From the NCBI RefSeq assembly GCF_004362805.1, contig NZ_SNYF01000005.1, forward strand, positions 372,001-436,000: a stretch of DNA of 64,000 nucleotides. Reading direction: 5' to 3'. Source of the stretch: Algoriphagus boseongensis (GTDB lineage Bacteria > Bacteroidota > Bacteroidia > Cytophagales > Cyclobacteriaceae). A model generated the notes under the pieces. The model had not been told where the DNA came from. It searched no databases and worked only from the letters and a program-made list of their open reading frames with translations. The first letter of the stretch is position 1. Each line of letters starts with the position of its first letter. A program made the translations under genes and the position numbers. This document shows positions 46,527 to 55,346 of the stretch, piece by piece.

Positions 46527-47741
46527 TTAAGCTTCCAGAGCTGCTTTAACTCTTTCTGCCGCTTCTTTCAAGGTAATTGCGGAGAATACTTTCAATCCTG
46601 ATTCGTCGATGATCTTAGCACCTTCTTCAGCATTGGTTCCCTGAAGTCTTACGATAATCGGAACTCTGATATCTCCGATAGACTTGTAAGCTTCTACTAC
46701 TCCGTTTGCAATTCTATCGCAACGTACGATTCCACCGAATACGTTGATCAAGATTGCTTTTACATTTGGATCCTGAAGGATGATACGGAAACCAGCCTCT
46801 ACAGTAGTGGCATTTGCTCCTCCTCCTACGTCCAGGAAGTTAGCAGGCTCACCACCTGAAAGCTTGATCATATCCATAGTAGCCATTGCCAAACCAGCGC
46901 CGTTTACCATACAACCTACGTTTCCGTCCAATTTCACATAGTTCAAGCCAGACTTGCCAGCTTCTACTTCCAAAGGATCTTCCTCAGCCAAATCTCTCAA
47001 TTCAGCCAATTTAGGCTGTCTGTAAAGTGCATTGTCGTCTAAGTTTACTTTGGCATCTACTGCCAAGATCTTGTCGTCAGAAGTTTTTAATACCGGGTTG
47101 ATCTCAAACTGGGAAGAGTCAGTAGCTACGTAAGCATTGTAAAGAGAGGTGATGAATTTCACCATTTCCTTATGTGCGGTCCCAGAAAGCCCCAATTTGA
47201 AAGCTACTTTTCTAGCCTGGAAACCCTGAAGACCAACCTTAGGATCGATCCATTCTTTGATGATTTTCTCAGGATGCTTTTCAGCTACCTCTTCGATGTC
47301 CATACCCCCTTCGGTAGAAGCCATGATCACATTGGATCCGGTAGCTCTGTCCAAAAGGATGGACATGTAATATTCTTTAGGCTCAGAAGCTCCAGGATAG
47401 TATACATCCTCAGCCACCAAGATTTTATTTACTTTTTTACCTTCTGCTCCAGTCTGGATAGTTACCAAAGTACCTCCAAGAATAGCAGCAGCTTTTTCTT
47501 TTACATCATCAAGCTTTTTCGCCAAAACCACACCTCTTGATCCGGTTTCTTTGATTTCGCCCTTTCCACGACCACCGGCGTGAATTTGCGCCTTGATCAC
47601 ATACCAGGAAGTTCCGGTTTGAGCATTGAGTTTAACTGCGGCCTCATGAGCAGCTTCAGGAGTATCGGCTACAATGCCTTCCTGAATTCTTACACCATAA
47701 CCTTTTAGTACTTCTTTTGCCTGATATTCGTGAATATTCAT
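46527..47741 (-). CDS. sucC: Succinyl-CoA synthetase beta subunit
   Basis: A 404-residue subunit that carries the ATP-grasp nucleotide site and forms succinate plus NTP from succinyl-CoA with the alpha subunit. It starts with the standard MNIHEYQAKEVLKGYGV, and later shows AGGRGKGEIKETGSRGV, NVGCMVNGAGLAMATMD and INVFGGIVRCDRIANG. sucD is not adjacent, so the subunits are encoded apart. The tRNA-Arg gene follows directly. Confidence 0.96.
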   Translation of the reverse strand: MNIHEYQAKEVLKGYGVRIQEGIVADTPEAAHEAAVKLNAQTGTSWYVIKAQIHAGGRGKGEIKETGSRGVVLAKKLDDVKEKAAAILGGTLVTIQTGAEGKKVNKILVAEDVYYPGASEPKEYYMSILLDRATGSNVIMASTEGGMDIEEVAEKHPEKIIKEWIDPKVGLQGFQARKVAFKLGLSGTAHKEMVKFITSLYNAYVATDSSQFEINPVLKTSDDKILAVDAKVNLDDNALYRQPKLAELRDLAEEDPLEVEAGKSGLNYVKLDGNVGCMVNGAGLAMATMDMIKLSGGEPANFLDVGGGANATTVEAGFRIILQDPNVKAILINVFGGIVRCDRIANGVVEAYKSIGDIRVPIIVRLQGTNAEEGAKIIDESGLKVFSAITLKEAAERVKAALEA

Positions 47742-47969
47742 GTGTGTTAGATTTTTTTTTCAAAGGCCACATGGAATCTCGCTCTTTTGGCTTTTGCAGT
47801 CTTTGCAATCCAAGCTCCGCTCGATTTCATCCTCTGGAAATTTTTGCCCGAAGATAAGCGGATGAGCCCGATAAATCAAACCGGCCTTGTTCAATTTTTG
47901 GTAAAAAAGGCTCTTAGCTACTGGATTTGAGGGATTTGTTTTACTTTTAAAATCACAAAAAATACTACC

Positions 47970-48626
47970 ATGCTGATAGCCAAAGGGATCCATAAATCCT
48001 ACGGAAGTCTAAACGTGCTGAAAGGAGTGGATTTGGAAATTTCCGCTTCTGAAATTGTTTCCATAGTCGGTTCCTCCGGAGCAGGAAAAAGTACCTTGCT
48101 TCATATTTTGGGAACTTTGGATCAGCCGGATTCAGGAAGCCTAGTCATGGAAGGAGTAAATCTGATCGGCTTGAAGGGAGATAAACTGGCCAACTTCAGA
48201 AACAGTAAAATCGGCTTCATTTTTCAATTTCATAATCTACTTCCTGAGTTTACAGCTTTGGAAAATATTCAGATTCCCGGATTTATTCAGGGAACTGATG
48301 ACCAAAAGCTGAAGAAAAGGGCTCAGGAGTTGGGGGAAATCCTGGGAGTAAGTCATCGGTTGGATCATAAACCTTCCGAACTTTCCGGAGGAGAGCAGCA
48401 GAGAGTGGCCGTGGCAAGAGCTCTAATCAATAATCCCTCGGTAGTATTTGCAGATGAACCCAGTGGAAATCTAGATTCTGTCAATGCCAAAGGCTTGCAT
48501 GAATTGTTTTTCAAACTTCGGGATGAATTGAAGCAGGCATTTGTCATCGTCACCCATAACCAGGAATTGGCGGGAATGGCAGATCGGAAAGTAGTGATGC
48601 AGGACGGCTTGATTATTCCCTCATGA
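47970..48626 (+). CDS. lolD: ABC transporter ATP-binding protein, LolD type
   Basis: A 218-residue ATPase of the LolD/MacB group. Walker A is GSSGAGKST, the signature is LSGGEQQRVAVARAL, and Walker B is VVFADEPSGNLD. The QFHNLLPEFTALEN stretch is typical of LolD, which powers release of lipoproteins from the inner membrane. No permease gene (lolC/E) is adjacent, so the assignment rests on sequence type alone. Its 3' end overlaps the convergent bcp gene by 6 bases. Confidence 0.85.
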   Translation: MLIAKGIHKSYGSLNVLKGVDLEISASEIVSIVGSSGAGKSTLLHILGTLDQPDSGSLVMEGVNLIGLKGDKLANFRNSKIGFIFQFHNLLPEFTALENIQIPGFIQGTDDQKLKKRAQELGEILGVSHRLDHKPSELSGGEQQRVAVARALINNPSVVFADEPSGNLDSVNAKGLHELFFKLRDELKQAFVIVTHNQELAGMADRKVVMQDGLIIPS

Positions 48627-49073
48627 GGATTTTTTCAATGCTTTAAGCATTGCGTCCACGTGGGCGGTGTTTTCAAACATACCCTCGAATACCCCAACTA
48701 TTATGTGATTTTCATCCAATAGATAGGTGACTCGCTTGGGGATTTTTAAAATTGGAATCAAGGCATCAAATAGCTGACAAACTTTTCCATTAGTATCAGC
48801 CAAAAGATCAAAAGGGAGTTTATGAGCCTTTTTGAACTTCTCGTGGGTAGCAATATCGTCTCGGCTAATTCCAAATACAGGAACTTCCAGATTTCTGAAT
48901 TCTGCAAATTGATCTCTAAACTCACAGGCTTCTTTGGTACATCCCGGGGTAAAATCTTTGGGATAGAAGAAAAGAATCAAGGGTTTTCCCGCATAATCTT
49001 TCAAATGAAATTTGAAATCTGAAGTGGAGGGAAGTGTAAAATCCGGTGCTTTTTTGCCTTTTGCTAGAGCCAT
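48621..49073 (-). CDS. bcp: Thioredoxin-dependent thiol peroxidase (BCP-type peroxiredoxin)
   Basis: A 150-residue peroxiredoxin. The peroxidatic cysteine C45 and the resolving cysteine C50 lie in FTPGCTKEACEF, the same positions as in E. coli Bcp. It reduces organic and hydrogen peroxides in the cytosol at the expense of thioredoxin. It is divergent from the DMT transporter gene. Confidence 0.95.
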   Translation of the reverse strand: MALAKGKKAPDFTLPSTSDFKFHLKDYAGKPLILFFYPKDFTPGCTKEACEFRDQFAEFRNLEVPVFGISRDDIATHEKFKKAHKLPFDLLADTNGKVCQLFDALIPILKIPKRVTYLLDENHIIVGVFEGMFENTAHVDAMLKALKKSS

Positions 49074-49186
49074 TGGTCTTCTTTTTTAAATCATAAACCT
49101 ACCGAATTAGCGAATAGTTTATACCAAATATAATTTTGATGACCAGTTCTTGCCTCGCATAGCGTAGATTTGCCGGAATTAAATTC

Positions 49187-50032
49187 ATGACCAGCCCCAA
49201 CTTTAAAATCAGTAGCGTACAATCCATGCTTTTGGCAGGAGTGTTCTTCGCCATGATGAATGTATCTGTGAAGTTCATTCCTCATATCCCTGCTATCGAG
49301 ATTGTCTGGTTTAGGTCTGTATTTAGTCTGGTTTTTACCTTTTTTATCCTCCGCCAAAAGTCAATTCCTGTTTTCGGAAATCGAAAAGGAAGCTTGGTGA
49401 TCCGTGGAATTGTGGGTTCGATTAGTCTGATCTTGTTTTTCTATACCCTCCAGCGGATTCCTTTAGCCAGTGCGGTGACCATGCAATACTTGTCTCCGAT
49501 TTTCACCACGATTTTGGGGATTTTCATTCTGAAAGAGCGGGTAAGGCCGATCCAGTTTCTGTATTTCGCTATGGCATTTTCGGGGGTATTGATTATTCAG
49601 GGATTTGATCCTCGAGTGGATGGATTGAGTGCGCTGATGGGGGTGACTTCTGGCCTGGCTGCCGGCGTGGCTTATAATATGATTCGGAAATTAAAGACCT
49701 CCGAGCATCCCTTAGTCATTGTTTTCTATTTCCCTTTGGTTACGCTTCCCATCGCTTCGATCATCATGTATTTCGATTGGGTAATGCCATCAGGTTGGGA
49801 TTGGCTGATGTTGCTGTGGATTGGATTTTGTACCCAGAGCGCCCAATATTTTATGACAGTGGCTTATCAAACCGGTAATCTTTCCAGAGTTTCCAGCTTG
49901 AGTTACATGAGTGTTTTGTATGCCTTGGCTTTTGGTTATTTCCTCTTTGGGGAAACCTTCCCGATTGAAGCTTATTTGGGAATGGCTTTAGTTTTGGCGG
50001 GGATTTTACTAAACCTGAGGGTGAAGCATTAA
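49187..50032 (+). CDS. DMT-superfamily transporter (two EamA domains)
   Basis: A 281-residue inner-membrane protein with about ten hydrophobic segments arranged as two EamA-type halves (first motif around FFAMMNVSVKFIPHIP, second around LMLLWIGFCTQSAQYFM). It probably exports or imports a small metabolite; the substrate is not inferable. It is monocistronic, ending at the shared terminator 50046-50078. Confidence 0.88.
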   Translation: MTSPNFKISSVQSMLLAGVFFAMMNVSVKFIPHIPAIEIVWFRSVFSLVFTFFILRQKSIPVFGNRKGSLVIRGIVGSISLILFFYTLQRIPLASAVTMQYLSPIFTTILGIFILKERVRPIQFLYFAMAFSGVLIIQGFDPRVDGLSALMGVTSGLAAGVAYNMIRKLKTSEHPLVIVFYFPLVTLPIASIIMYFDWVMPSGWDWLMLLWIGFCTQSAQYFMTVAYQTGNLSRVSSLSYMSVLYALAFGYFLFGETFPIEAYLGMALVLAGILLNLRVKH

Positions 50033-50045
50033 AAAAGAATTCAAT

Positions 50046-50078
50046 AAAAAAGGGATGCTAGATGGCATCCCTTTTTTT
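50046..50078. terminator. Bidirectional terminator between convergent genes
   Basis: A 13-bp stem AAAAAAGGGATGC (50046-50058) and GCATCCCTTTTTT, with a 6-base loop. A-run on one side and T-run on the other allow it to serve both the DMT transporter (plus) and the lipoprotein gene (minus). Confidence 0.9.
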
Positions 50079-50090
50079 GTGGTTCGAAGC

Positions 50091-50816
50091 TTACTTCATC
50101 TTTATCTCTATTTCTAGAGAACTTTCGATTTTTTCTAAGACCCTATCGTAAATAGACTCATTTGTAGATTCATTTATGAGTAAAACTCCATTGGTAAGTT
50201 TGGCATTTTCCAATTCACTTTGACTTATGGAGCTAAACCAAGCTTTGGCATTGATTTGCATCAAGGCTACATGATTATTGATTTCTTCCAGGAAAAACAA
50301 TTCATCGTCCTCTGCTTCGATTTCCAATTCAAAATCCAAATCTTCATCATCCTCTCCATACACTTCAAATTTGAAAGGTACTGAAGATCCATTGGCCTTT
50401 GTAAACGTGCCGTCTAATTGAAGAGATGGCTGATTTTTATAATCAATCACATCCATTTCCAGCTCTATTTCCTCATAATTTCCTGCCGGGATATTGAAAT
50501 AGAAATCAACAGAGGAGTCCACCGCATCAAAATCTATCCGCTTTGGTTCCGGAAATTTAACTTCGATTTCCCGGTCAAATTCTGCCCCGTTTTCATCTAC
50601 ACCCGCAGTTTCAAGTTCCATTTTCTTGATCAAAACGAAACCTGTTTTTATGTCTAATCCAGTATTTTGTAATCTGGCCCCTGATGCGCTGTTGGAGGAT
50701 AATTTTATCCCCATTCCGATCTTAACTTCGCCTTCCCCTATTTCTGGAACCTCATTCTCAGAACAAGCTCCCAAGGAAATGATCAACCCTGCGAGAAGAA
50801 TTTTTGTGATTTTCAT
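50091..50816 (-). CDS. Acidic lipoprotein, function unknown
   Basis: A 241-residue lipoprotein with lipobox SLGAC (cysteine 18). The mature protein is strongly acidic (YGEDDEDLDFELEIEAEDDE) and beta-rich, with FYFNIPAGNYEEIELEMDV in the centre. It may resemble DUF4382-like carboxypeptidase-regulatory folds, but this is not secure. The ATG directly before the signal peptide is chosen; a TTG 23 codons upstream would bury the signal sequence. Confidence 0.75.
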   Translation of the reverse strand: MKITKILLAGLIISLGACSENEVPEIGEGEVKIGMGIKLSSNSASGARLQNTGLDIKTGFVLIKKMELETAGVDENGAEFDREIEVKFPEPKRIDFDAVDSSVDFYFNIPAGNYEEIELEMDVIDYKNQPSLQLDGTFTKANGSSVPFKFEVYGEDDEDLDFELEIEAEDDELFFLEEINNHVALMQINAKAWFSSISQSELENAKLTNGVLLINESTNESIYDRVLEKIESSLEIEIKMK

Positions 50817-50956
50817 ATTATGGTAGATTAAATTATTGAGACCACAAATAATCAAAAATGAGTCCAACTTTCTCCTATTTGACAAGCTTTTAAAACCAAA
50901 CTATCATTGGTAGGTCCATCACTTCGCCTTACCTTTAATCTCCCAAAGCTTTAACT

Positions 50957-52450
50957 ATGAAAATCACCAAGGACCTTTATCAAAGCAGTTTGGTGCTGCT
51001 AACGGATTTTTACCAACTCACCATGGCTTATGCCTATTGGAAGTCTGGAAAAGGGGAGCAGGAGGCGGTTTTCAATCTTTTTTTTAGAAAGCATCCATTT
51101 CAGGGAGGATTTACTCTGGCAGCGGGGTTGGATTATGTGATTGACTTTTGCAGGAATTTTAAGTTTGAAAAAGGGGAATTAGAGTATTTGGGGGATATGA
51201 AAAACAAGGATGGAAGCCCTGTTTTTGAATCCGCCTTTTTGGATTACCTGCAAAATTTGGAGTTTACCTGTGATATCGATGCGGTGGAAGAAGGAACGGT
51301 AGTATTTCCCAATGCTCCCATGATCCGGGTAAAAGGCCCCTTGATCCAATGTCAATTGTTGGAAACCCCGCTCTTGAATATCATCAACTTCCAGACTTTG
51401 ATTGCAACCAAAGCGGCACGAATCAATTTGGCTGCTCAGGGAGAACCAGTTTTGGAATTTGGACTTCGCCGGGCGCAAGGAATTGATGGGGCTTTAGCAG
51501 CTAGCCGGGCCGCTTACATTGGGGGTTGTACTTCTACCAGCAATGTGATGGCTGGAAAGCTTTTTGGAATCCCTGTGGCAGGAACCCACGCACACAGCTG
51601 GATTATGTCCTTTGAAACTGAGTTGGAAGCTTTTGAGGCCTATGCGGAAGCCTTTCCAGATCAATGCGTTTTCCTTGTGGATACCTATGATACCCTGAAT
51701 GGGGTGAAGAATGCCATTAAGGTTGGGGATAAATTGAGAGCCAAAGGAAAGGAGATGGTAGGAATTCGTATTGATTCCGGTGATTTGGCTTACTTTTCTA
51801 CCCAAGCCAGACAAATGCTCGATGAGGCAGGTTTTCCAGATGCAAAAATCGTCGCTTCAAATGATCTAGACGAGCATATCATCACTTCTCTGAAAAGTCA
51901 GGACGCAGCAATTAATGTTTGGGGAGTAGGTACCAAACTGGTTACTGCTTACGATCAACCAGCATTGGGAGCCGTTTACAAACTTTCGGCGGTTAAGAAT
52001 TCAGAAGGTGTTTGGGAGCCCAAAGTGAAAGTCTCTCAGCAATCGCTGAAGATCAATATTCCTGGATTCCATAACGTGAAGCGGTATTATTCCAATGGGA
52101 AAGCCGTTTCAGATATGATTTATTTGGAAGATCAGGAAATTGACCCGAGAGGTGTGGTGATCATTGATCCCATTGATGCCACCCGAAGAAAGCGTTTGAT
52201 GCCAGCATTTTATAAAGAAGAAGTTTTGTTGAAACCTATCTTTAAAAAAGGAGAAAAGGTTTATACCATTCCAAGTCTTCATGAAATACGTGAAAGAGCA
52301 GCTACCCAATTGGAATCCTTGGACAAAGCCCATAAGCGTTTGGTGAATCCACACCTGTATCCGGTGGGATTGGAAGAAAATCTTCATCATTTGAGAATGG
52401 ATTTAGTGTTAAAAGCCAAAAAGTTTGAAAATGAGCAAGAAGCCGAATAA
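50957..52450 (+). CDS. pncB: Nicotinate phosphoribosyltransferase
   Basis: A 497-residue enzyme that joins nicotinate to PRPP to form nicotinate mononucleotide, the second step of nicotinamide salvage. LLTDFYQLTMAYAYW at the N-terminus, EFGLRRAQGIDGALAASR in the centre and VAGTHAHSWIMSF, with the regulatory histidine, are family hallmarks. Length matches the longer bacterial/mammalian-type enzymes, not E. coli PncB (400). Its 3' end overlaps pncA by 20 bases. Confidence 0.95.
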   Translation: MKITKDLYQSSLVLLTDFYQLTMAYAYWKSGKGEQEAVFNLFFRKHPFQGGFTLAAGLDYVIDFCRNFKFEKGELEYLGDMKNKDGSPVFESAFLDYLQNLEFTCDIDAVEEGTVVFPNAPMIRVKGPLIQCQLLETPLLNIINFQTLIATKAARINLAAQGEPVLEFGLRRAQGIDGALAASRAAYIGGCTSTSNVMAGKLFGIPVAGTHAHSWIMSFETELEAFEAYAEAFPDQCVFLVDTYDTLNGVKNAIKVGDKLRAKGKEMVGIRIDSGDLAYFSTQARQMLDEAGFPDAKIVASNDLDEHIITSLKSQDAAINVWGVGTKLVTAYDQPALGAVYKLSAVKNSEGVWEPKVKVSQQSLKINIPGFHNVKRYYSNGKAVSDMIYLEDQEIDPRGVVIIDPIDATRRKRLMPAFYKEEVLLKPIFKKGEKVYTIPSLHEIRERAATQLESLDKAHKRLVNPHLYPVGLEENLHHLRMDLVLKAKKFENEQEAE

Positions 52451-53060
52451 TGCTGCATTGATTATTGTGGACGTTCAAAATGATTTTATCCCTGGAGGAG
52501 CTTTGGCTGTGGCTGAAGGGGATCAGGTTGTTCCTTTGATTAATGAAATCCAGCCCAAGTTTTCTCATGTCATAGCAACTCAAGATTTCCATCCTAAGGA
52601 TCATGGGAGTTTTGCTGCCAATCATCCCGGTAAGAAGCCAGGGGAGTTTATTGAATTGGGAGGTTTAACCCAAATCCTTTGGCCAGTCCATTGTGTACAA
52701 GGAACGCAAGGAGCGGATTTTCATTCGGAATTGGAAAGAAAGGAATGGGAGGCAATTTTTCAGAAAGGAAAAAATCCAATGGTGGATTCGTATTCCGGTT
52801 TTTTCGATAATGCCAGAAGAGGAGATACTGGATTGGGAGATTACCTAAAGAAAGAAGGAATTACTCAGGTTTATGTTTGTGGTTTAGCCTTGGATTATTG
52901 CGTAAAATTCACTGCCTTGGATGCGAGGTCATTAGGCTTTGAGACTCACTTGATTGCGGATGCAACCCGAGCTGTCAATCTTTCTCCAGAAGACGGACAG
53001 AAAGCCATAGAAGAACTGAGAAGTGCAGGAGTAATCATTTGTGATAGTAAATCAATTTAA
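52431..53060 (+). CDS. pncA: Nicotinamidase
   Basis: A 209-residue cysteine hydrolase that deamidates nicotinamide to nicotinate. The catalytic triad is visible: D14 in IIVDVQNDF, the lysine in FQKGKNP and C157 in GLALDYCVKFTALDA. Metal ligands are in ATQDFHPKDHGSF. The ATG at 52431 lies inside the end of pncB (20-base overlap), and its product feeds PncB, so the pair is coupled in both expression and pathway. Confidence 0.95.
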   Translation: MSKKPNNAALIIVDVQNDFIPGGALAVAEGDQVVPLINEIQPKFSHVIATQDFHPKDHGSFAANHPGKKPGEFIELGGLTQILWPVHCVQGTQGADFHSELERKEWEAIFQKGKNPMVDSYSGFFDNARRGDTGLGDYLKKEGITQVYVCGLALDYCVKFTALDARSLGFETHLIADATRAVNLSPEDGQKAIEELRSAGVIICDSKSI

Positions 53061-53062
53061 CC

Positions 53063-53581
53063 ATGTTCCAATACGATCCTGACAAGCATTATCCTAAAGA
53101 AACAGAAAGCCGGGTGGTTATCCGCTTCCAGGACTGTGATCCGTTGAGACATCTCAACAATGCGAAGTATTTCGATTATTTTTTCAATGCCAGAGAGGAT
53201 CAAGTTCCAAAGCTTTATGGTTTGGAAATCATTGACTTGATCAGGGTTTATAAGGCTGCCTGGGTGGTTTATAACCATAATATCAGCTATGTAAAACCGG
53301 CAATGGTAGGGGAGTGGGTTAGGATTATGAGCCGAATCCTATGGCATAATCACAATACCATTCTGGTGGAATATTACATGACGGATGATTCCAAGACCCA
53401 ACTCAAAACAGTATTGTGGTCTACGATGAGATATGTTACCCTCGGGGAAGGAAAGTCTACCGATCATTCAGGAGCGGTGATGGAATTTCTCAAGGCCACT
53501 TCTTTGAATTTGGATCTGGCTGATCTAGATCCTAAGAACCGGGTAAAGCAATTGAAATTGGAAATAGAAAAGGGGAAATGA
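53063..53581 (+). CDS. Acyl-CoA thioesterase (4HBT hotdog fold)
   Basis: A 172-residue hotdog-fold protein with the 4HBT-type active-site stretch RFQDCDPLRHLNNAKYFDYF. It probably hydrolyses acyl-CoA; the acyl specificity is unknown. It starts 2 bases after the pncA stop, on the same strand, so it is likely the third gene of pncB-pncA, though a metabolic link is not obvious. The terminator at 53568-53594 overlaps its last codons. Confidence 0.88.
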   Translation: MFQYDPDKHYPKETESRVVIRFQDCDPLRHLNNAKYFDYFFNAREDQVPKLYGLEIIDLIRVYKAAWVVYNHNISYVKPAMVGEWVRIMSRILWHNHNTILVEYYMTDDSKTQLKTVLWSTMRYVTLGEGKSTDHSGAVMEFLKATSLNLDLADLDPKNRVKQLKLEIEKGK

Positions 53582-53594
53582 TTCCCCTTTTTTT
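53568..53594. terminator. Bidirectional terminator overlapping a stop codon
   Basis: AAAAGGGGAA (53568-53577) and TTCCCCTTTT (53582-53591), with a 4-base loop and flanking A and T runs. It spans the thioesterase stop codon and reaches the stop of the convergent monooxygenase-like gene, so it can serve both. Confidence 0.88.
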
Positions 53595-53910
53595 ATAACT
53601 CAAAACCGTAATCTCGTTCTACCAAGGCAATTCTGGTTTTGAATGCCTTGTACCATTTTTCTCTTCCCAAGGATTGAGCAGCGAGATGCTCTGCATTCAT
53701 TTTCCATGCCTGGATTGCGTCTAGACTTTCCCAATAACTGATGGTAATTCCCAGTCCATCCCGCACACTTTCATGTCCTAAATACCCGGCTTGTTTGGTG
53801 GCTAATTCTTCCATTCTTTCAGCCATCTCCAAATAACCTTCATTTTTTTCTGTTCTTAAGTTGCTGAAAATGACAGCGTAATAGGGCGGTTTAGGAGTTT
53901 TTGCAATCAT
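53593..53910 (-). CDS. Antibiotic biosynthesis monooxygenase (ABM)-like protein
   Basis: A 105-residue small dimeric alpha/beta-barrel fold protein. YYAVIFSNLRTEKNEGYLEM and the later ISYWESLDAIQAWKMNAEH are typical of the ABM (YqjZ-like) group. Such proteins may be small monooxygenases or have no proven activity; the name does not imply antibiotic synthesis. It is a single gene, convergent with the thioesterase. Confidence 0.85.
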   Translation of the reverse strand: MIAKTPKPPYYAVIFSNLRTEKNEGYLEMAERMEELATKQAGYLGHESVRDGLGITISYWESLDAIQAWKMNAEHLAAQSLGREKWYKAFKTRIALVERDYGFEL

Positions 53911-53994
53911 TTTTAGAATTGGAATAGGGGTAGAAAGATTTTGAATTGTCTTAATGGAAAGATAAAAAATCTAAAAATTCAAACTATACCAACT

Positions 53995-54942
53995 ATGAAA
54001 AAGAAAAATTTAAACAGGTTTTTTGGACTAGCAGCGATGCTTTTAGGCTCCATGTTGTTTTTGACTTCTTGCTACGAAGAGCTGGAAGTTGTCCAAACTG
54101 TCAATGATGAATTTTCTGGAGTCACAAAAATCGAAGTTGAATCTGGGTTCTTGGAAGTGAATTACCAAGGAAATTCTAACCAGACCTTTTTGAGTTTAGA
54201 CGGACTTTTGGAATCTTCCAGAAGTGGGAATTATAGAATCGAGTATGAAGTGATTGGAAATACACTTCATGTTCAGCTAAAACAAAAAGGTGCTTTTGGT
54301 GGAGGAAGAAATAGAGGGTACCTCAATCTTAATGGCCCAGAAGATATGGAAGTGACCATAGAATCAGGTTCAGGAATGACCAGGGTTTCAACTGTCAATT
54401 CTGAGATTTTAAAAGTTTTTGCCGGTTCAGGAAGTATAGAGCTAAATGAGGTCAATTCTTATAAAATTCACGTGGAAGTCGGTTCGGGTGTGATCAAGGG
54501 GTATGATTTAAATGGAAATGTAATTGCCAAAGCAGGTTCAGGCTCGATGGACTTCAACCGAGTTATTGGAGATCTAGAAGTTTTTGCCTCAAGCGGGAAT
54601 GTGGAAGTATCTAATCTTCAAGGTCAATTAAATTCTGAAATGAGCTCTGGAAGACTACAGCTTGAAAATATTGACGAAGTCCAAAACTTAAGAATCAGCT
54701 CAGGAAATATTACCGGAAACAGAATTGGCTTGGGACCTAAGACTTTGCTTTCCAGCTCTTCCGGTAGAATCGTCCTTCGTACATTTTCCAATCTGAATGA
54801 TTTCAATTATGACCTTCAGGCTGGAAGCGGAAGAGTAAGTGTGGGAGAAAATTCTTCATCAGGTTCCCTGAAAATAAATAACGGATCTACTTATACCATC
54901 CATGGTTCTGTATCTAGTGGTATGATTGAAATTAATAATTAA
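53995..54942 (+). CDS. GIN-domain (DUF2807) lipoprotein
   Basis: A 315-residue lipoprotein (lipobox FLTSC, cysteine 26). Residues 45-315 are a repetitive beta structure with recurring SGSG-type turns, for example IESGSGMTRVSTVNSEILKV and VFASSGNVEVSNLQGQL, as expected for the right-handed solenoid of head-GIN (DUF2807) proteins. The family is widespread on Bacteroidota cell surfaces without a proven function. ATG at 53995 directly precedes the signal peptide; the upstream TTG at 53941 is unlikely. Confidence 0.87.
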   Translation: MKKKNLNRFFGLAAMLLGSMLFLTSCYEELEVVQTVNDEFSGVTKIEVESGFLEVNYQGNSNQTFLSLDGLLESSRSGNYRIEYEVIGNTLHVQLKQKGAFGGGRNRGYLNLNGPEDMEVTIESGSGMTRVSTVNSEILKVFAGSGSIELNEVNSYKIHVEVGSGVIKGYDLNGNVIAKAGSGSMDFNRVIGDLEVFASSGNVEVSNLQGQLNSEMSSGRLQLENIDEVQNLRISSGNITGNRIGLGPKTLLSSSSGRIVLRTFSNLNDFNYDLQAGSGRVSVGENSSSGSLKINNGSTYTIHGSVSSGMIEINN

Positions 54943-55346
54943 ATGGGCCCCAAAAATCATTTCCTTCTGATTGTGAAGAGTTTGATAAAGGTCAAAATCC
55001 TCAGCTAGAATTCATTAATAAAAAAATCATCACTAATTTTGTATGCATGACGAATAAATTTTTCTGCAAATCAGTAGAAAATTTGGAAGTCGAAATGGTT
55101 TTAGGTTTAGGTTTACTCTCCATTTGACTTCCAATCGTCTGTTTCTGAATCCATGGGATCATTCCTTTAAAAGTCTTGATTACTAGGAAATTGGAAAAGT
55201 TGTTAAATCACCTGATAGCCCCGGAAGCCCGGGGCTATTTTCTTTTTAGTTAATTTTTATAAAATAAATTTCCATTTTGTTAAAATTTTTAATCATTTGT
55301 ATTGAGAATTTTAATAATACATGTAGATTTCGAGAGTTTTTCGAAT
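54943..55346. other. Unassigned 400-base spacer with one terminator
   Basis: No convincing coding sequence is seen in either direction. The only clear element is the hairpin at 55215-55247. The sequence before it (54943-55214) has no recognised riboswitch or small RNA; after it, the spacer is very A+T-rich and probably holds the promoter of the next gene. Confidence 0.6.
55215..55247 (+). terminator. Strong terminator 270 bases after the GIN gene
   Basis: A perfect 10-bp stem ATAGCCCCGG (55215-55224) and CCGGGGCTAT (55229-55238), with loop AAGC and tail TTTTCTTTTT. It separates the GIN lipoprotein from the inorganic-carbon locus. Confidence 0.85.

Noticed and set aside
47760..47993. Minus-strand open frame of 77 codons between lolD and sucC.
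   Set aside because: It overlaps the start of lolD, covers its presumed promoter and shows no recognisable domain. The cysteine pairs near its end are intriguing but not enough to call a gene.
49091..49357. Minus-strand open frame opposite the start of the DMT transporter.
   Set aside because: It covers the divergent promoter region and the first membrane helix of the transporter in antisense; no family features.
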